A DNA stretch of 64,000 nucleotides from Paracoccaceae bacterium (GTDB lineage Bacteria > Pseudomonadota > Alphaproteobacteria > Rhodobacterales > Rhodobacteraceae): NCBI GenBank assembly GCA_019454225.1, contig CP075370.1, positions 1,230,001 through 1,294,000 on the forward strand. Direction: 5' to 3'. The notes beneath the pieces are model-generated. The model saw only the letters and a list, made by a program, of their open reading frames with translations, made no database searches and had not been told where the DNA came from. This document shows, in pieces, positions 1 to 7,293 of this stretch (within the stretch, counting starts at the first letter, position 1; each line of letters begins with the position of its first letter). A program made the translations under genes and the position numbers.

Positions 1-790
1 GCGGCGCCCCCGACAGGCCGCCCGCCTGCGCGGCATCGGGCGAGGTCAGGCCCTCGCGCGACAGCGTGGTGTTCGTGGCGATGATGGCATCGACCCCCGC
101 CGTCTCCGCCACCCCGGCCACCGCCTCGATCTCGGCCGGGGACAGGTCGGGCGCGATCTTCAGGAACACCGGAATCGGGCGGGGCAGGGCGGCCCGCGCC
201 GCCATGACCCCCGCCAGCAGCGCGGCAAGCGCATCGGCCCCCTGCAGGTCGCGCAGCCGTTCGGTGTTGGGGGACGACACGTTGACGGTGGCGAAATCGA
301 CATGGGGGCCGCAGGCTGCCAGCACCTGCGCAAAGTCACCCGCGCGGTCGGTGCTGTCCTTGTTGGCGCCAAGGTTCAGCCCCACGGGCACCGTGCTGCG
401 CTGCCGGGCGGCCAGACGGGCGGCGATCGCCGTCGCGCCCTCGTTGTTGAAGCCGAACCGGTTGATCGCGGCGCGGTCCGCGCGCAGGCGGAACAGGCGC
501 GGCTTCGGGTTGCCGGGTTGCGGGCGCGGCGTCGCGGCGCCAGCTTCGATCCAGCCGAAGCCGGCGCGCGACAGCGCGGCGATGGCGACCGCATTCTTGT
601 CGAATCCCGCAGCCAGCCCCACCGGATTGCGCAACTCCATCCCCGCCAGCCGCACCGCCAGCCGGGGCGAGGTGACAGGACCGGGCAGCGGAACAAGCCC
701 CGCGTTGAGCGCCCGCAGCGACAGGCCATGCGCCACCTCGGGGTCAAGCCGGTGCAGCAGCGTCAGCCCCGCACGTTCGACCAGGCTCAC
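1..790 (-). CDS. pyrD: Dihydroorotate dehydrogenase (quinone), C-terminus cut by window start
   Basis: Class 2 dihydroorotate dehydrogenase, the membrane-associated quinone-linked enzyme that oxidises dihydroorotate to orotate in pyrimidine synthesis. About 263 residues are visible; the rest lies outside the window. The N-terminal stretch ([14 protein letters not shown], about residues 15-28) is the membrane-associated helix typical of class 2. Flavin-site motifs GLAAGFDKN (about 58-66) and GFNNEG (about 113-118) are present, and VNVSSPNT (about 169-176) holds the catalytic serine, where class 1 enzymes have cysteine. The GTG start overlaps the upstream DUF952 stop by 4 bp (GTGA), so the two are probably translationally coupled. 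Family assignment is firm; the start is inferred from the overlap. Confidence 0.93.
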   Translation of the reverse strand, partial: MSLVERAGLTLLHRLDPEVAHGLSLRALNAGLVPLPGPVTSPRLAVRLAGMELRNPVGLAAGFDKNAVAIAALSRAGFGWIEAGAATPRPQPGNPKPRLFRLRADRAAINRFGFNNEGATAIAARLAARQRSTVPVGLNLGANKDSTDRAGDFAQVLAACGPHVDFATVNVSSPNTERLRDLQGADALAALLAGVMAARAALPRPIPVFLKIAPDLSPAEIEAVAGVAETAGVDAIIATNTTLSREGLTSPDAAQAGGLSGAP

Positions 791-1140
791 CGCTGGCTCT
801 CGAACAGATGGCCTTCGGGAAAGATGTGGCCGCTGGCGCCCAGCGGCAGCGACTTGTCCCAGATCACGTCGTCCATGGCCAGCCGACGGTAGAGATGCGG
901 GAACAGCGCGCCGCCGCGCGACGGTTCCCACCTCAGCGCGGCGCCCAGCTTGTCGGCATCCACCGCCACCAGCACCAGATCGCTTTCCGCGGCAAAGTGC
1001 CGGGCGGCAGTCTCGGCCACCTGCGCTGCGGTCGAGAAATGGATGTATCCGTCGGCCAGGTCCACCGGCGCGCCTGCCGTTTCGCCCGCGGCGGCGAAGG
1101 CATTCCATTCGGGACGGCGGAAGATCTTGAAGATCAGCAT
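787..1140 (-). CDS. DUF952 family protein
   Basis: Small cytoplasmic protein of 117 residues with the DUF952 pattern: it opens [15 protein letters not shown] and continues with [15 protein letters not shown] and a PHLYRRL segment near the C-terminus. Biochemical role unknown; the family is structurally related to ADP-ribosyltransferase-like folds. An in-frame ATG at 1185 would add 15 residues unlike the family, so the internal ATG at 1140 is chosen. Its stop overlaps the pyrD start by 4 bp. The gene is divergent from the 5'-nucleotidase gene. Confidence 0.85.
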   Translation of the reverse strand: MLIFKIFRRPEWNAFAAAGETAGAPVDLADGYIHFSTAAQVAETAARHFAAESDLVLVAVDADKLGAALRWEPSRGGALFPHLYRRLAMDDVIWDKSLPLGASGHIFPEGHLFESQR

Positions 1141-1241
1141 GGCCGCGTCATGCACCCGGACCGTTCGCGGGTCAATGCCCGCCATATTGCCCGTTCCGTC
1201 ATCTGGCCTTCATCTGCGATGGTTACGCCCGACGCCAGACG

Positions 1242-1270
1242 TTGACTCGGACGCCGTGCAACAGAATTGT
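1242..1270 (+). promoter_or_regulatory. Possible sigma70-type promoter of the 5'-nucleotidase gene
   Basis: TTGACT (1242-1247) and AATTGT (1265-1270) are separated by 17 bp, ending 32 bp before the nucleotidase ATG. The -35 is good and the -10 poor, so this is tentative. Confidence 0.35.
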
Positions 1271-1302
1271 GTCAAGGCAAACCAGAACAGGGAGAACCGC
1301 CG

Positions 1303-2898
1303 ATGCTGTTCCGTCTTCTTTCCACATCGGCCTTCGCGCTGGCCGCCGGTGCCGCGCAGGCCGACTATACGCTGCATGTCCTGCACATCAACGACCTGCA
1401 CAGCCGGATCGAGCAGGTCAGCGCCTTCGGTTCTACCTGCGGGTCAAAGGATGCCGAGGAAAACAAGTGCTTCGGGGGCGTTGCACGGGTCGCCACCAAG
1501 ATCAACGAACTGCGTGACGCGCTGCGGGCCGAGGGCAAGAACGTCATCGTCATCGACGCGGGCGACCAGTTCCAGGGCAGCCTGATGTACACGACCTACA
1601 AGGGCGCGGTCGAAGCCGAGATGATGCAGAAGATCGGTTTCGACGCGATGGCGGTCGGCAACCACGAATTCGACGACGGGCCCGAGGGCCTTGCGGCCTT
1701 CCTCGACATCGTGACCTTCCCGGTGATCTCGGGCAACATCGACGTCAGCCAGTCGAACGTGCTGGCGGGGCGCGTGCAGAACCATGTCGTCCTGGATGTC
1801 GGCGGCGAGAAGATCGGGCTGATCTCGGCGCTGGCCACCGACACGGTGGATACCTCAAGCCCCGGTCCGAACGTGATCTTCCAGGACGAGATCGACAGCC
1901 TGAAGGCCGATGTCGACACCCTGACGGGCGAAGGGGTGAACAAGATCATCGCGGTCACCCATGTCGGCTATCGCAAGGACATGGAAATCGCGGCAAAGGT
2001 GCCGGGGATCGATGCCGTGGTGGGCGGGCATTCCCACACCTACCTGTCGGCGACCGACCCCAAGCGCCAGGGGCCCTATCCGACCTGGGTCGATGCCGAA
2101 TCGGGCGGGATCGTGCCGGTGGTCCAGGCCGGGGCCTATTCCGTCTACGTCGGGCATCTTGAACTGACCTTCGACGATGCGGGCGAACTGGTGTTTGCCG
2201 GTGGCGACACCATCGTCCTCGATGCCTCGGTCCCGCAGGACGAGGCCATCGAGGCCCGGATCAAGGAACTGGCCGGGCCGATCGAGGAACTGAAGGCGCG
2301 CGTGGTGGCCGAGGCGAGCGACGTGCTCGACGGCGAGCGCGGGACCTGCCGCCAGCAGGAATGCGCGATGGGCAACATCATCGCCGAGGCCATGCTCGAC
2401 CGGGTCAAGGAACAGGGTGTTCAGATCGCGATTCAGAACGGCGGCGGGATTCGTGCCTCGATCGATGCCGGTCCGGTCACCATGGGCGAGGTGCTGACGG
2501 TGCTGCCGTTCCAGAACACGCTCTCGACCTTCCAGGTCAGCGGCGAGACCATCGTCAAGGCGCTGGAGAACGGTGTCAGCACGCTTGAGGACGGTGGCGG
2601 CCGCTTCCCGCAGGTGGCCGGGCTGAAGTACACCTTCGATCCCGCGGCGGAAAAGGGCGCTCGGGTGTCCGACGTCATGGTGAACGAGGGCGGCACCTGG
2701 GGACCGATCGATCCGGCCAAGGTCTATGGTGTCGTGTCGAATGACTACGTCCGCAAGGGCGGCGACGGCTACCGCATGTTCATTGACGCGGCGAATGCCT
2801 ACGACTACGGCCCGGATCTGGCCGATGTCACGGCCGAATACATGGCCAAGTCGGGCCCGGTATCGCCCGCGCTCGACGGTCGCATCACCCGCAAGTGA
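1303..2898 (+). CDS. Secreted bifunctional metallophosphatase / 5'-nucleotidase
   Basis: Periplasmic 5'-nucleotidase of the UshA/NT5E type, 531 residues, releasing phosphate from nucleotides so the nucleoside can be taken up. The first 20 residues form a signal peptide (MLFRLLSTSAFALAAGAAQA). The calcineurin-like metal site is visible in HINDLHSR, DAGDQFQG, GNHEFDDG and the later GGHSHT. The C-terminal 5'-nucleotidase domain carries NGGGIR and the substrate-stacking region near GGDGYRMF. Start chosen at 1303 because GGGAGAA lies 6 bp upstream and the signal peptide begins there; an upstream in-frame start at 1267 has no signal-peptide character. A strong hairpin follows the stop. Monocistronic. 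Confidence 0.92.
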   Translation: MLFRLLSTSAFALAAGAAQADYTLHVLHINDLHSRIEQVSAFGSTCGSKDAEENKCFGGVARVATKINELRDALRAEGKNVIVIDAGDQFQGSLMYTTYKGAVEAEMMQKIGFDAMAVGNHEFDDGPEGLAAFLDIVTFPVISGNIDVSQSNVLAGRVQNHVVLDVGGEKIGLISALATDTVDTSSPGPNVIFQDEIDSLKADVDTLTGEGVNKIIAVTHVGYRKDMEIAAKVPGIDAVVGGHSHTYLSATDPKRQGPYPTWVDAESGGIVPVVQAGAYSVYVGHLELTFDDAGELVFAGGDTIVLDASVPQDEAIEARIKELAGPIEELKARVVAEASDVLDGERGTCRQQECAMGNIIAEAMLDRVKEQGVQIAIQNGGGIRASIDAGPVTMGEVLTVLPFQNTLSTFQVSGETIVKALENGVSTLEDGGGRFPQVAGLKYTFDPAAEKGARVSDVMVNEGGTWGPIDPAKVYGVVSNDYVRKGGDGYRMFIDAANAYDYGPDLADVTAEYMAKSGPVSPALDGRITRK

Positions 2899-2918
2899 CG
2901 GGCTGACCGGCCGGACGG

Positions 2919-2948
2919 GGGCGCGCCGCATCGGCGCGCCCTTTCACT
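2919..2948 (+). terminator. Rho-independent-type hairpin after 5'-nucleotidase gene
   Basis: GGGCGCGCCG (2919-2928) and CGGCGCGCCC (2932-2941) form a perfect 10-bp stem with a 3-base loop, followed by TTTCACTTTT. It separates the nucleotidase gene from the ECF operon. Confidence 0.75.
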
Positions 2949-2961
2949 TTTCCGCGCAGGC

Positions 2962-2990
2962 TGTAACGATTGGCCGCGTCGCAACGTAAA
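2962..2990 (+). promoter_or_regulatory. ECF-type autoregulated promoter of the sigma/anti-sigma operon
   Basis: TGTAAC (2962-2967) and CGTAAA (2985-2990) with a 17-bp spacer. This matches the general ECF pattern (AAC in the -35, CGT in the -10) and lies directly upstream of the ECF gene, as expected for autoregulation. It covers an alternative TTG start at 2970, which argues for translation starting at 3012. Confidence 0.6.
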
Positions 2991-3011
2991 CAGCAAGGAC
3001 CATCCATCGCC

Positions 3012-3566
3012 ATGACGGGCGACCCCTTCGAGGACAGGCTTGCACCGCTATGGGCGGCGGCGCGGGGCGGCGATGCGGCGGCCTACCGGACGGCATTGGC
3101 GCTGATCGCCGGACGCCTGAGGGCATATTACGGGCGCAGGCTGGCGGGCCAGCCCGACGAGACGGAGGACCTGGTGCAGGAGACGCTTCTGGCCATTCAC
3201 TTGAAGCGCGACACGCACGACCCGAACCTGCCGGTGTCGAACTGGCTGCATGCCATCGCGCGCTACCGGCTGACCGACCACTGGCGTCGGCAGGGGCGTC
3301 GCGGCACGGTCGAACTGGACGACAGCCTGCACGAGGCGCCCGAGACGTCCGAAGGGGTGCAGGCCGCCGTCGCCCGCCGCGATCTGGGCGTGCTGCTGCG
3401 CACGCTGCCCGACGCGCAGCGCGAGGCGATCGAACTGGTCAAGGTCGAGGGCTATTCGACCGAGGAGGCCGCCGCGCGGATGGGCATCACGGTGACGACG
3501 CTGAAGGTGCGCGTGCACCGCGGGTTGCAGCGTCTCATGGCCAGGGCAGGCGGAGGCGGGGCATGA
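3012..3566 (+). CDS. ECF RNA polymerase sigma factor (NrsF-linked)
   Basis: Extracytoplasmic-function sigma factor of 184 residues. Region 2 is seen in DLVQETLLAIHLKRDTHD and the following NWLHAIARYRLTDHWRR; region 4 helix-turn-helix is seen in the segment from LRTLPDAQREAIELV to TTLKVRVHRGLQRL. It directs transcription in response to a signal relayed by the membrane anti-sigma factor encoded immediately downstream, whose ATG overlaps this stop (ATGA). In Caulobacter the related SigF/NrsF pair responds to heavy metals and oxidants; the signal here is not shown by the sequence. Confidence 0.92.
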   Translation: MTGDPFEDRLAPLWAAARGGDAAAYRTALALIAGRLRAYYGRRLAGQPDETEDLVQETLLAIHLKRDTHDPNLPVSNWLHAIARYRLTDHWRRQGRRGTVELDDSLHEAPETSEGVQAAVARRDLGVLLRTLPDAQREAIELVKVEGYSTEEAAARMGITVTTLKVRVHRGLQRLMARAGGGGA

Positions 3567-4198
3567 AGACTGACGACCTGATCGCGATGCTTGCCACCGG
3601 GGCCGAGCCCGTCCGGTCCGCCGGCGACATGCGCAGGCTGCTGATGGGCCTGCCGCTGGCGCTTGGCGCCGCGGCGTTCGCGGTTGCGCTGTGGCTGGGG
3701 TTCCTGTCGCCCGGCCTCTGGGGGCCGAGTGCGACCCTGCCCAAGCTGATCTATGCGGCGGCGCTGTCCGGCTCGGGGCTGTGGCTGCTGCGGCGTCTGG
3801 GGCGACCCGGCGCGCCGGTGGCGGTTCCCGCAGCCATGGTCGCCACCGTGCTGGGCATCGCACTCGCGTCCGGCCTCGCGGACATGATGTCCACCGACGC
3901 GGGCGCGCGGTCCATGCGGCTGATGGGCAAGTCGGCGTCCCAATGCCCGCTGGCGATCCTGGCGCTTTCCCTTCCCGCGATGGCGGTGGCGATGGCCGCG
4001 GCCCGCCAGCTTGCGCCCGTGCGGCTGCGCCTTGCGGGGGCGGCGGCGGGCCTCGCCGCCGGCGGGCTGGCGGCCATGGCCTATGCGCTGGCCTGTACCG
4101 AAGGCGCCCCGGCCTTCATCGCGGTGTGGTACACGCTCGGCATGCTGCTGGCGGCCGGTCTGGGTGCGCTGATCGGCCCGCGCGCGCTGCGCTGGTAA
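3563..4198 (+). CDS. NrsF/DUF1109-family membrane anti-sigma factor
   Basis: Inner-membrane protein of 211 residues with a short cytoplasmic N-terminus (about 1-25) and about six hydrophobic segments, ending RALRW. The MKTDDLIAMLATGAEPVR opening is characteristic of the DUF1109 family, of which NrsF is the characterised member, binding and holding its cognate ECF sigma factor at the membrane. A cysteine in SQCPLAIL, in the centre of the protein, and another in LACTEGAP are candidates for redox or metal sensing by analogy with NrsF. Translationally coupled to the sigma gene. Confidence 0.88.
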   Translation: MKTDDLIAMLATGAEPVRSAGDMRRLLMGLPLALGAAAFAVALWLGFLSPGLWGPSATLPKLIYAAALSGSGLWLLRRLGRPGAPVAVPAAMVATVLGIALASGLADMMSTDAGARSMRLMGKSASQCPLAILALSLPAMAVAMAAARQLAPVRLRLAGAAAGLAAGGLAAMAYALACTEGAPAFIAVWYTLGMLLAAGLGALIGPRALRW

Positions 4199-4209
4199 CG
4201 GCCGCCTCG

Positions 4210-4225
4210 CATCCGTTCACGGATG
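4210..4225 (+). terminator. Inverted repeat after anti-sigma gene
   Basis: CATCCGT (4210-4216), TC, ACGGATG (4219-4225): perfect 7-bp arms just after the nrsF-like stop. The loop is only two bases and there is no T tract, so this may be an operator rather than a terminator. Confidence 0.3.
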
Positions 4226-4356
4226 GTTCAGGGCACCCGTCCCGGTGTAACGCGACCGGTTTCACGAACGGATGACCCGGTGTCGCGCCCATCAGGGGCA
4301 CGGCTTGCCAGGGCCCAAGGCCCGGCACGTACAATCGACCCAACGGGAGCCCCTCC

Positions 4357-4824
4357 ATGACCCTTTCGACCACAGCCCGCCGCCTTGTCCTGTCGCTCGT
4401 CCTGCTCGCGCCGGTGTCCGCCATGGCGGCGGATGAACATTATCTGGCCGACGGGGTCGCCATCGGCGGCTATGACGCCGTGGCCTATCATACCGCAGGC
4501 ATGCCCACGAAGGGCGACGCGATGTTCACCGCGACCTATCAGGGCGCGGCCTGGAACTTCGCCTCGGCCGAGAACCGCGACATGTTCATCGCCGATCCCG
4601 CGAAATACGCGCCCGCCTATGGCGGCTGGTGCTCGGCCGGTGCCTCGAAGGGCAAGAAGGTGCCGACCAGGCCGGAATTCTTCGCCATCGTCGATGGCCA
4701 GCTCTACCTGAACAGTTCCGAGGCCGCCCATTTCAACCTGTTCCTCAAGGATACGGCCGGCACGATCAGCAAGGGCGAGGGCAACTGGAAGCGCATCTTC
4801 GCGACCGAGGCCGACAGGCTCTGA
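4357..4824 (+). CDS. Secreted YHS-domain protein
   Basis: Exported protein of 155 residues. A signal peptide covers about residues 1-24 (ending SAMA). The YHS-like core follows: YDAVAYHTAGMPTKGD, then a typical F-A-S-A-E-N-R-D-M-F segment and PAKYAPAYGGWCSAGASKG. YHS domains are linked to metal binding or ligand sensing; this secreted form is widespread in alphaproteobacteria but its job is not established. A very strong hairpin follows. Whether it belongs to the upstream ECF regulon cannot be decided from the sequence. Confidence 0.85.
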   Translation: MTLSTTARRLVLSLVLLAPVSAMAADEHYLADGVAIGGYDAVAYHTAGMPTKGDAMFTATYQGAAWNFASAENRDMFIADPAKYAPAYGGWCSAGASKGKKVPTRPEFFAIVDGQLYLNSSEAAHFNLFLKDTAGTISKGEGNWKRIFATEADRL

Positions 4825-4831
4825 CACTGCC

Positions 4832-4861
4832 CTGCGGGGGCGGCACGCGCCGCCCTCGCAG
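4832..4861 (+). terminator. Strong terminator hairpin after the YHS gene
   Basis: CTGCGGGGGCGGC (4832-4844) pairs with GCCGCCCTCGCAG (4849-4861) over 13 bp with one G-U pair and a 4-base loop; GCGCCCTTGATTT follows. Confidence 0.7.
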
Positions 4862-5033
4862 CGCCCTTGATTTCTGCCGGTTCCGCAGGCATGTTGCCCC
4901 GATCGGCGACCGGGCCCCTCTGGCATGGGAATGCGGCCCCCCTGCGATGTCGGCGCCGCCCTTCCACCCGCCGCGCGGAAACCGTTTTCATGACACCCCG
5001 TCACCCGACCCCCGCCAGCGGGAGGGCTGCCCG

Positions 5034-6095
5034 ATGAGCGGCCTCGCATCCCCGGTGGCGCGTCCCACGCTGTCCTATTTCACCTGGGCCTTCATCGTCA
5101 CCGCCGCCGGTCTGGCGCTGGGGGCATTGCTGGGCTGGCAAAGCACGGGCACGCTGTCCGGCACGCTGTCGATCTTCTTCATCTGCACCGTTCTGGCGGT
5201 GCTGGAGATCAGCCTGTCCTTCGACAACGCCATCGTGAATGCCAACAAGCTCAAGGACATGCGCCCCGAATGGCAGCGCCGGTTCCTGACCTGGGGCATC
5301 CTGATCGCGGTGTTCGGCATGCGGATCGTGTTTCCGCTGCTGATCGTGGTGATCGCGGCGAACATCGGGCCCTGGCAGGCGATGGTCCTCGCGGCCACCC
5401 AGCCCGAGGAATACTCGCGCATCATGCACGACGCGCATCTGCCGATCGCGGCCTTCGGCGGCACGTTCCTGATGATGGTCGGGCTGACCTATTTCTTCGA
5501 CCATGAAAAGGATGTGCACTGGGTCCGCTGGATCGAGGAAAAGATCGCCCGCTCGGCCACGATCCGGGGAATCGAGATCGGGATCGTGCTGCTGATCATG
5601 CTGGGCTTCTCGCGGCTGCTGCCGGCGGCCGAGGCCGAAGTCTTCGTGATGTCGGCGATCTACGGACTTCTGACCTTCCTGCTGGTCGAGATCCTCGGCG
5701 GCCTTCTGGACCAGAGCGACGAGGCGATGGGAACGGCGGCGCGCGGTGGCCTCGGGGCGTTCCTGTATCTCGAGGTGCTGGACGCCTCGTTCAGCTTTGA
5801 CGGCGTGATCGGGGCCTTCGCACTGTCGCAGAACCTGTTCGTGATCGCCATCGGCCTGGGCATCGGCGCGATGTATGTGCGCTCGATGACCATCATGCTG
5901 GTCGAGCGCGGAACGCTGCAGCAGTTCCGCTATCTGGAACATGGCGCGTTCTACGCGATCCTCATCCTGTCGGTGATCATGTATGTCCAGACGCTCGTGC
6001 ATATCCCCGAGGTGATCACCGGCCTTGGCGGCGCGGCGCTGATCGGCGTGTCGCTGTGGTCGTCGATCCGCTGGAACCGCGCGCGACCGGCCTGA
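5034..6095 (+). CDS. DUF475 / TerC-like integral membrane protein
   Basis: Polytopic inner-membrane protein of 353 residues with about nine hydrophobic segments. The signature acidic motifs of the TerC/DUF475 group are present: LEISLSFDNAIVNANKLKDM near residues 59-78 and LDASFSFDGVIGAFALSQN near 251-269. TerC-like proteins are implicated in metal-ion (manganese, calcium) or tellurite handling at the membrane; the substrate of DUF475 members is not known. Start at 5034 is favoured by GGGAGGG 9 bp upstream; a longer in-frame reading from 4629 overlaps the YHS gene and is not credible. A hairpin lies after the stop. Confidence 0.87.
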   Translation: MSGLASPVARPTLSYFTWAFIVTAAGLALGALLGWQSTGTLSGTLSIFFICTVLAVLEISLSFDNAIVNANKLKDMRPEWQRRFLTWGILIAVFGMRIVFPLLIVVIAANIGPWQAMVLAATQPEEYSRIMHDAHLPIAAFGGTFLMMVGLTYFFDHEKDVHWVRWIEEKIARSATIRGIEIGIVLLIMLGFSRLLPAAEAEVFVMSAIYGLLTFLLVEILGGLLDQSDEAMGTAARGGLGAFLYLEVLDASFSFDGVIGAFALSQNLFVIAIGLGIGAMYVRSMTIMLVERGTLQQFRYLEHGAFYAILILSVIMYVQTLVHIPEVITGLGGAALIGVSLWSSIRWNRARPA

Positions 6096-6110
6096 ACGGC
6101 GGCACTCCCC

Positions 6111-6133
6111 CGGCACGGCGCCCGACGGTGCCG
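6111..6133 (+). terminator. Hairpin after DUF475 gene
   Basis: CGGCAC (6111-6116) and GTGCCG (6128-6133) can pair. Only 6 bp and no T tract, so weak. Confidence 0.3.
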
Positions 6134-6166
6134 CGTCTGCGGGTCCGATGGGCGCGGCTTCGGGAT

Positions 6167-6181
6167 TGGAGCGGGCGGCGG
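6167..6181 (+). repeat. Direct repeat of tRNA-Gly 3' end (candidate attachment site)
   Basis: TGGAGCGGGCGGCGG at 6167-6181 is an exact 15-bp copy of 7158-7172, the CCA end and acceptor arm of the tRNA-Gly gene, in the same orientation. The copy has no tRNA attached. A direct repeat of a tRNA 3' end about 1 kb from the intact tRNA is the usual footprint of site-specific integration (attL/attR). A 15-bp GC-rich match has some chance probability, hence the confidence. Confidence 0.55.
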
Positions 6182-6320
6182 TCTCCGGGCTTGAAAATCG
6201 AACCCTGAAGCTATCAGCCTTTTCCTATATTTCTCAAAAGCTTCCCAAGCGCTCCGCTTCCGGCTGGATAGTGCCTTGTGTGCCTGAGGTGTGGTAACAT
6301 TGCGCCGACGAGGCAAGCGG

Positions 6321-6578
6321 TCATTCCCCGCGACTGGCCACGGACTCGCTGATCTCAGCCAAGATGCCCAAGACAAGGCCGCAGAACAGCAGGGCATAAC
6401 CTTGGCTTAGAGACAGCTTGCTTTGAGCGGCGGCCTTCTGGGCAGAGTCGATACGGAAGGCCTCTGCCAAAGCGGTTTCGGTCCCGCCCCATCCAATTGC
6501 ATAGCCTAGGACGATGGACATGAGCGCCACTACGGTCGCAATCCACGCGGCAATCCGTCCCGCTTTGGTGAAGAACAT
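6321..6578 (-). CDS. Small two-helix membrane protein, unknown
   Basis: Predicted 85-residue inner-membrane protein: a positively charged start (MFFTKAGR), a hydrophobic helix about residues 8-28, a central segment rich in Ala/Gln/Ser, and a second helix about 60-76 before a charged tail. Start at 6578 is chosen because GGAGG lies 5 bp upstream; an ATG at 6590 overlaps that site. I do not recognise a family. It lies inside the A/T-richer stretch flanked by the tRNA-Gly direct repeats, so it is probably cargo of an integrated element. Confidence 0.6.
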   Translation of the reverse strand: MFFTKAGRIAAWIATVVALMSIVLGYAIGWGGTETALAEAFRIDSAQKAAAQSKLSLSQGYALLFCGLVLGILAEISESVASRGE

Positions 6579-6644
6579 AAGGGCCTCCATTTCAATGCCT
6601 TAGGTGTGTTGAACCACATAGCAAGACACTTGTCTGCGCCCTCG

Positions 6645-6890
6645 TTACAGGGGCCTTCCCGCCTTGCGTTGGGCTTCCTGCTCTTCATGCCACTCAGCCA
6701 CGCTCTTGCAGAACAGGCCCAAGAACGGATTCCAGAGGATTGGCTCCGTCTGTCCGTTGGGCGTGAAGCTGCAGTGACCTTCGGCGTCGGCTGACCACGT
6801 CCCGATGATCTCGCCATCCTTGGTGATCACGTCTCCGCTTTCGCGGTCCCTGTCGCCGTATCCTTCAAGAGTTAAGTGCCAATGGTCCAT
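6645..6890 (-). CDS. Small acidic protein, unknown
   Basis: Predicted soluble protein of 81 residues. It begins MDHWHLTLEGYGDRDRESGD, has an alternating polar/hydrophobic pattern like beta strands (ITKDGEIIGTWSADAEGHCS), and ends with a charged helix (SVAEWHEEQEAQRKAG). AGGACGAGG lies upstream of the ATG. No family recognised. Same orientation as its neighbours in the suspected element, with gaps of 66 bp downstream and 15 bp upstream. Confidence 0.55.
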   Translation of the reverse strand: MDHWHLTLEGYGDRDRESGDVITKDGEIIGTWSADAEGHCSFTPNGQTEPILWNPFLGLFCKSVAEWHEEQEAQRKAGRPL

Positions 6891-6905
6891 GATCGAAACC
6901 TCGTC

Positions 6906-7049
6906 CTAATCCCCTCGGACCACGCCGGCGGTCGGCGTCCGCTTTGCTCCCTTCATCGCCTCCACGATCTCCACCGTCTCGACCGACACGCGGGTCACGC
7001 GGGCGACTAGGTCGGCGATACTGCCAACTGCCCGATTTGGTGCATTCAA
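6906..7049 (-). CDS. Very small ORF with TTG start, possibly a remnant
   Basis: A 47-residue reading frame from a TTG at 7049 to TAG at 6908-6906. The product contains ADLVARVTRVSVETVEIVEAM, a plausible amphipathic helix, then KGAKRTPTAGVVRGD. An in-frame stop (TGA) lies two codons before the TTG, so it is not simply a truncated longer ORF unless frameshifted. No clear ribosome site. It could be a real small protein (15 bp before the 81-residue ORF) or the tail of a decayed gene. Confidence 0.3.
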   Translation of the reverse strand: MNAPNRAVGSIADLVARVTRVSVETVEIVEAMKGAKRTPTAGVVRGD

Positions 7050-7157
7050 CTTGCTTCAAGACAAGTCCCATGTGGCCCCGCGTGTGCTCCAAAGCGCACC
7101 GGAACGGAACGCAAGTGTCGGAGGTCGTTGGGAAATATGGCCAAGAAGGGGGTCAAA

Positions 7158-7172
7158 TGGAGCGGGCGGCGG
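7158..7172 (+). repeat. tRNA-end copy of the 15-bp direct repeat
   Basis: Partner of the repeat at 6167-6181; it is the 3' terminus of the tRNA-Gly gene. The roughly 1-kb interval between the copies contains only small unknown ORFs and no recognisable integrase. Confidence 0.55.
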
Positions 7173-7231
7173 GAATCGAACCCGCGTCTCTAGCTTGGAA
7201 GGCTAGGGTCTTACCATTACACAACGCCCGC
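7158..7231 (-). tRNA. tRNA-Gly (anticodon UCC)
   Basis: Complete cloverleaf of 74 nt including encoded CCA (complement of 7158-7160). Acceptor GCGGGCG pairs with CGCCCGC; the D-loop contains AATGGTA; anticodon stem CTAGC/GCTAG encloses the loop CTTCCAA with anticodon TCC at 7199-7197; the T arm carries GGTTCGATTCC. A promoter-like sequence lies just upstream. Its 3' end is duplicated at 6167-6181. Confidence 0.97.
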
Positions 7232-7239
7232 GCCGGGCC

Positions 7240-7268
7240 GTCATACTAGGCTGCGGCGCCCGTCGCAA
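7240..7268 (-). promoter_or_regulatory. Promoter of tRNA-Gly
   Basis: On the minus strand TTGCGA (7268-7263) and TATGAC (7245-7240) are 17 bp apart, ending 8 bp before the mature tRNA start. Confidence 0.5.
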
Positions 7269-7293
7269 GATGTGCCAAGGGGCGCCGCCGCGA

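Noticed and set aside
4246-4270. TGTAAC followed by CGAACG upstream of the YHS gene as an ECF promoter
   Set aside because: Spacer is only 13 bp, unlike the 17 bp at the sigma gene's own promoter.
6865-7092. 75-residue minus-strand frame beside the tRNA
   Set aside because: Arg/Gly/Asp-rich shadow of the small TTG ORF and overlapping the next ORF's start.
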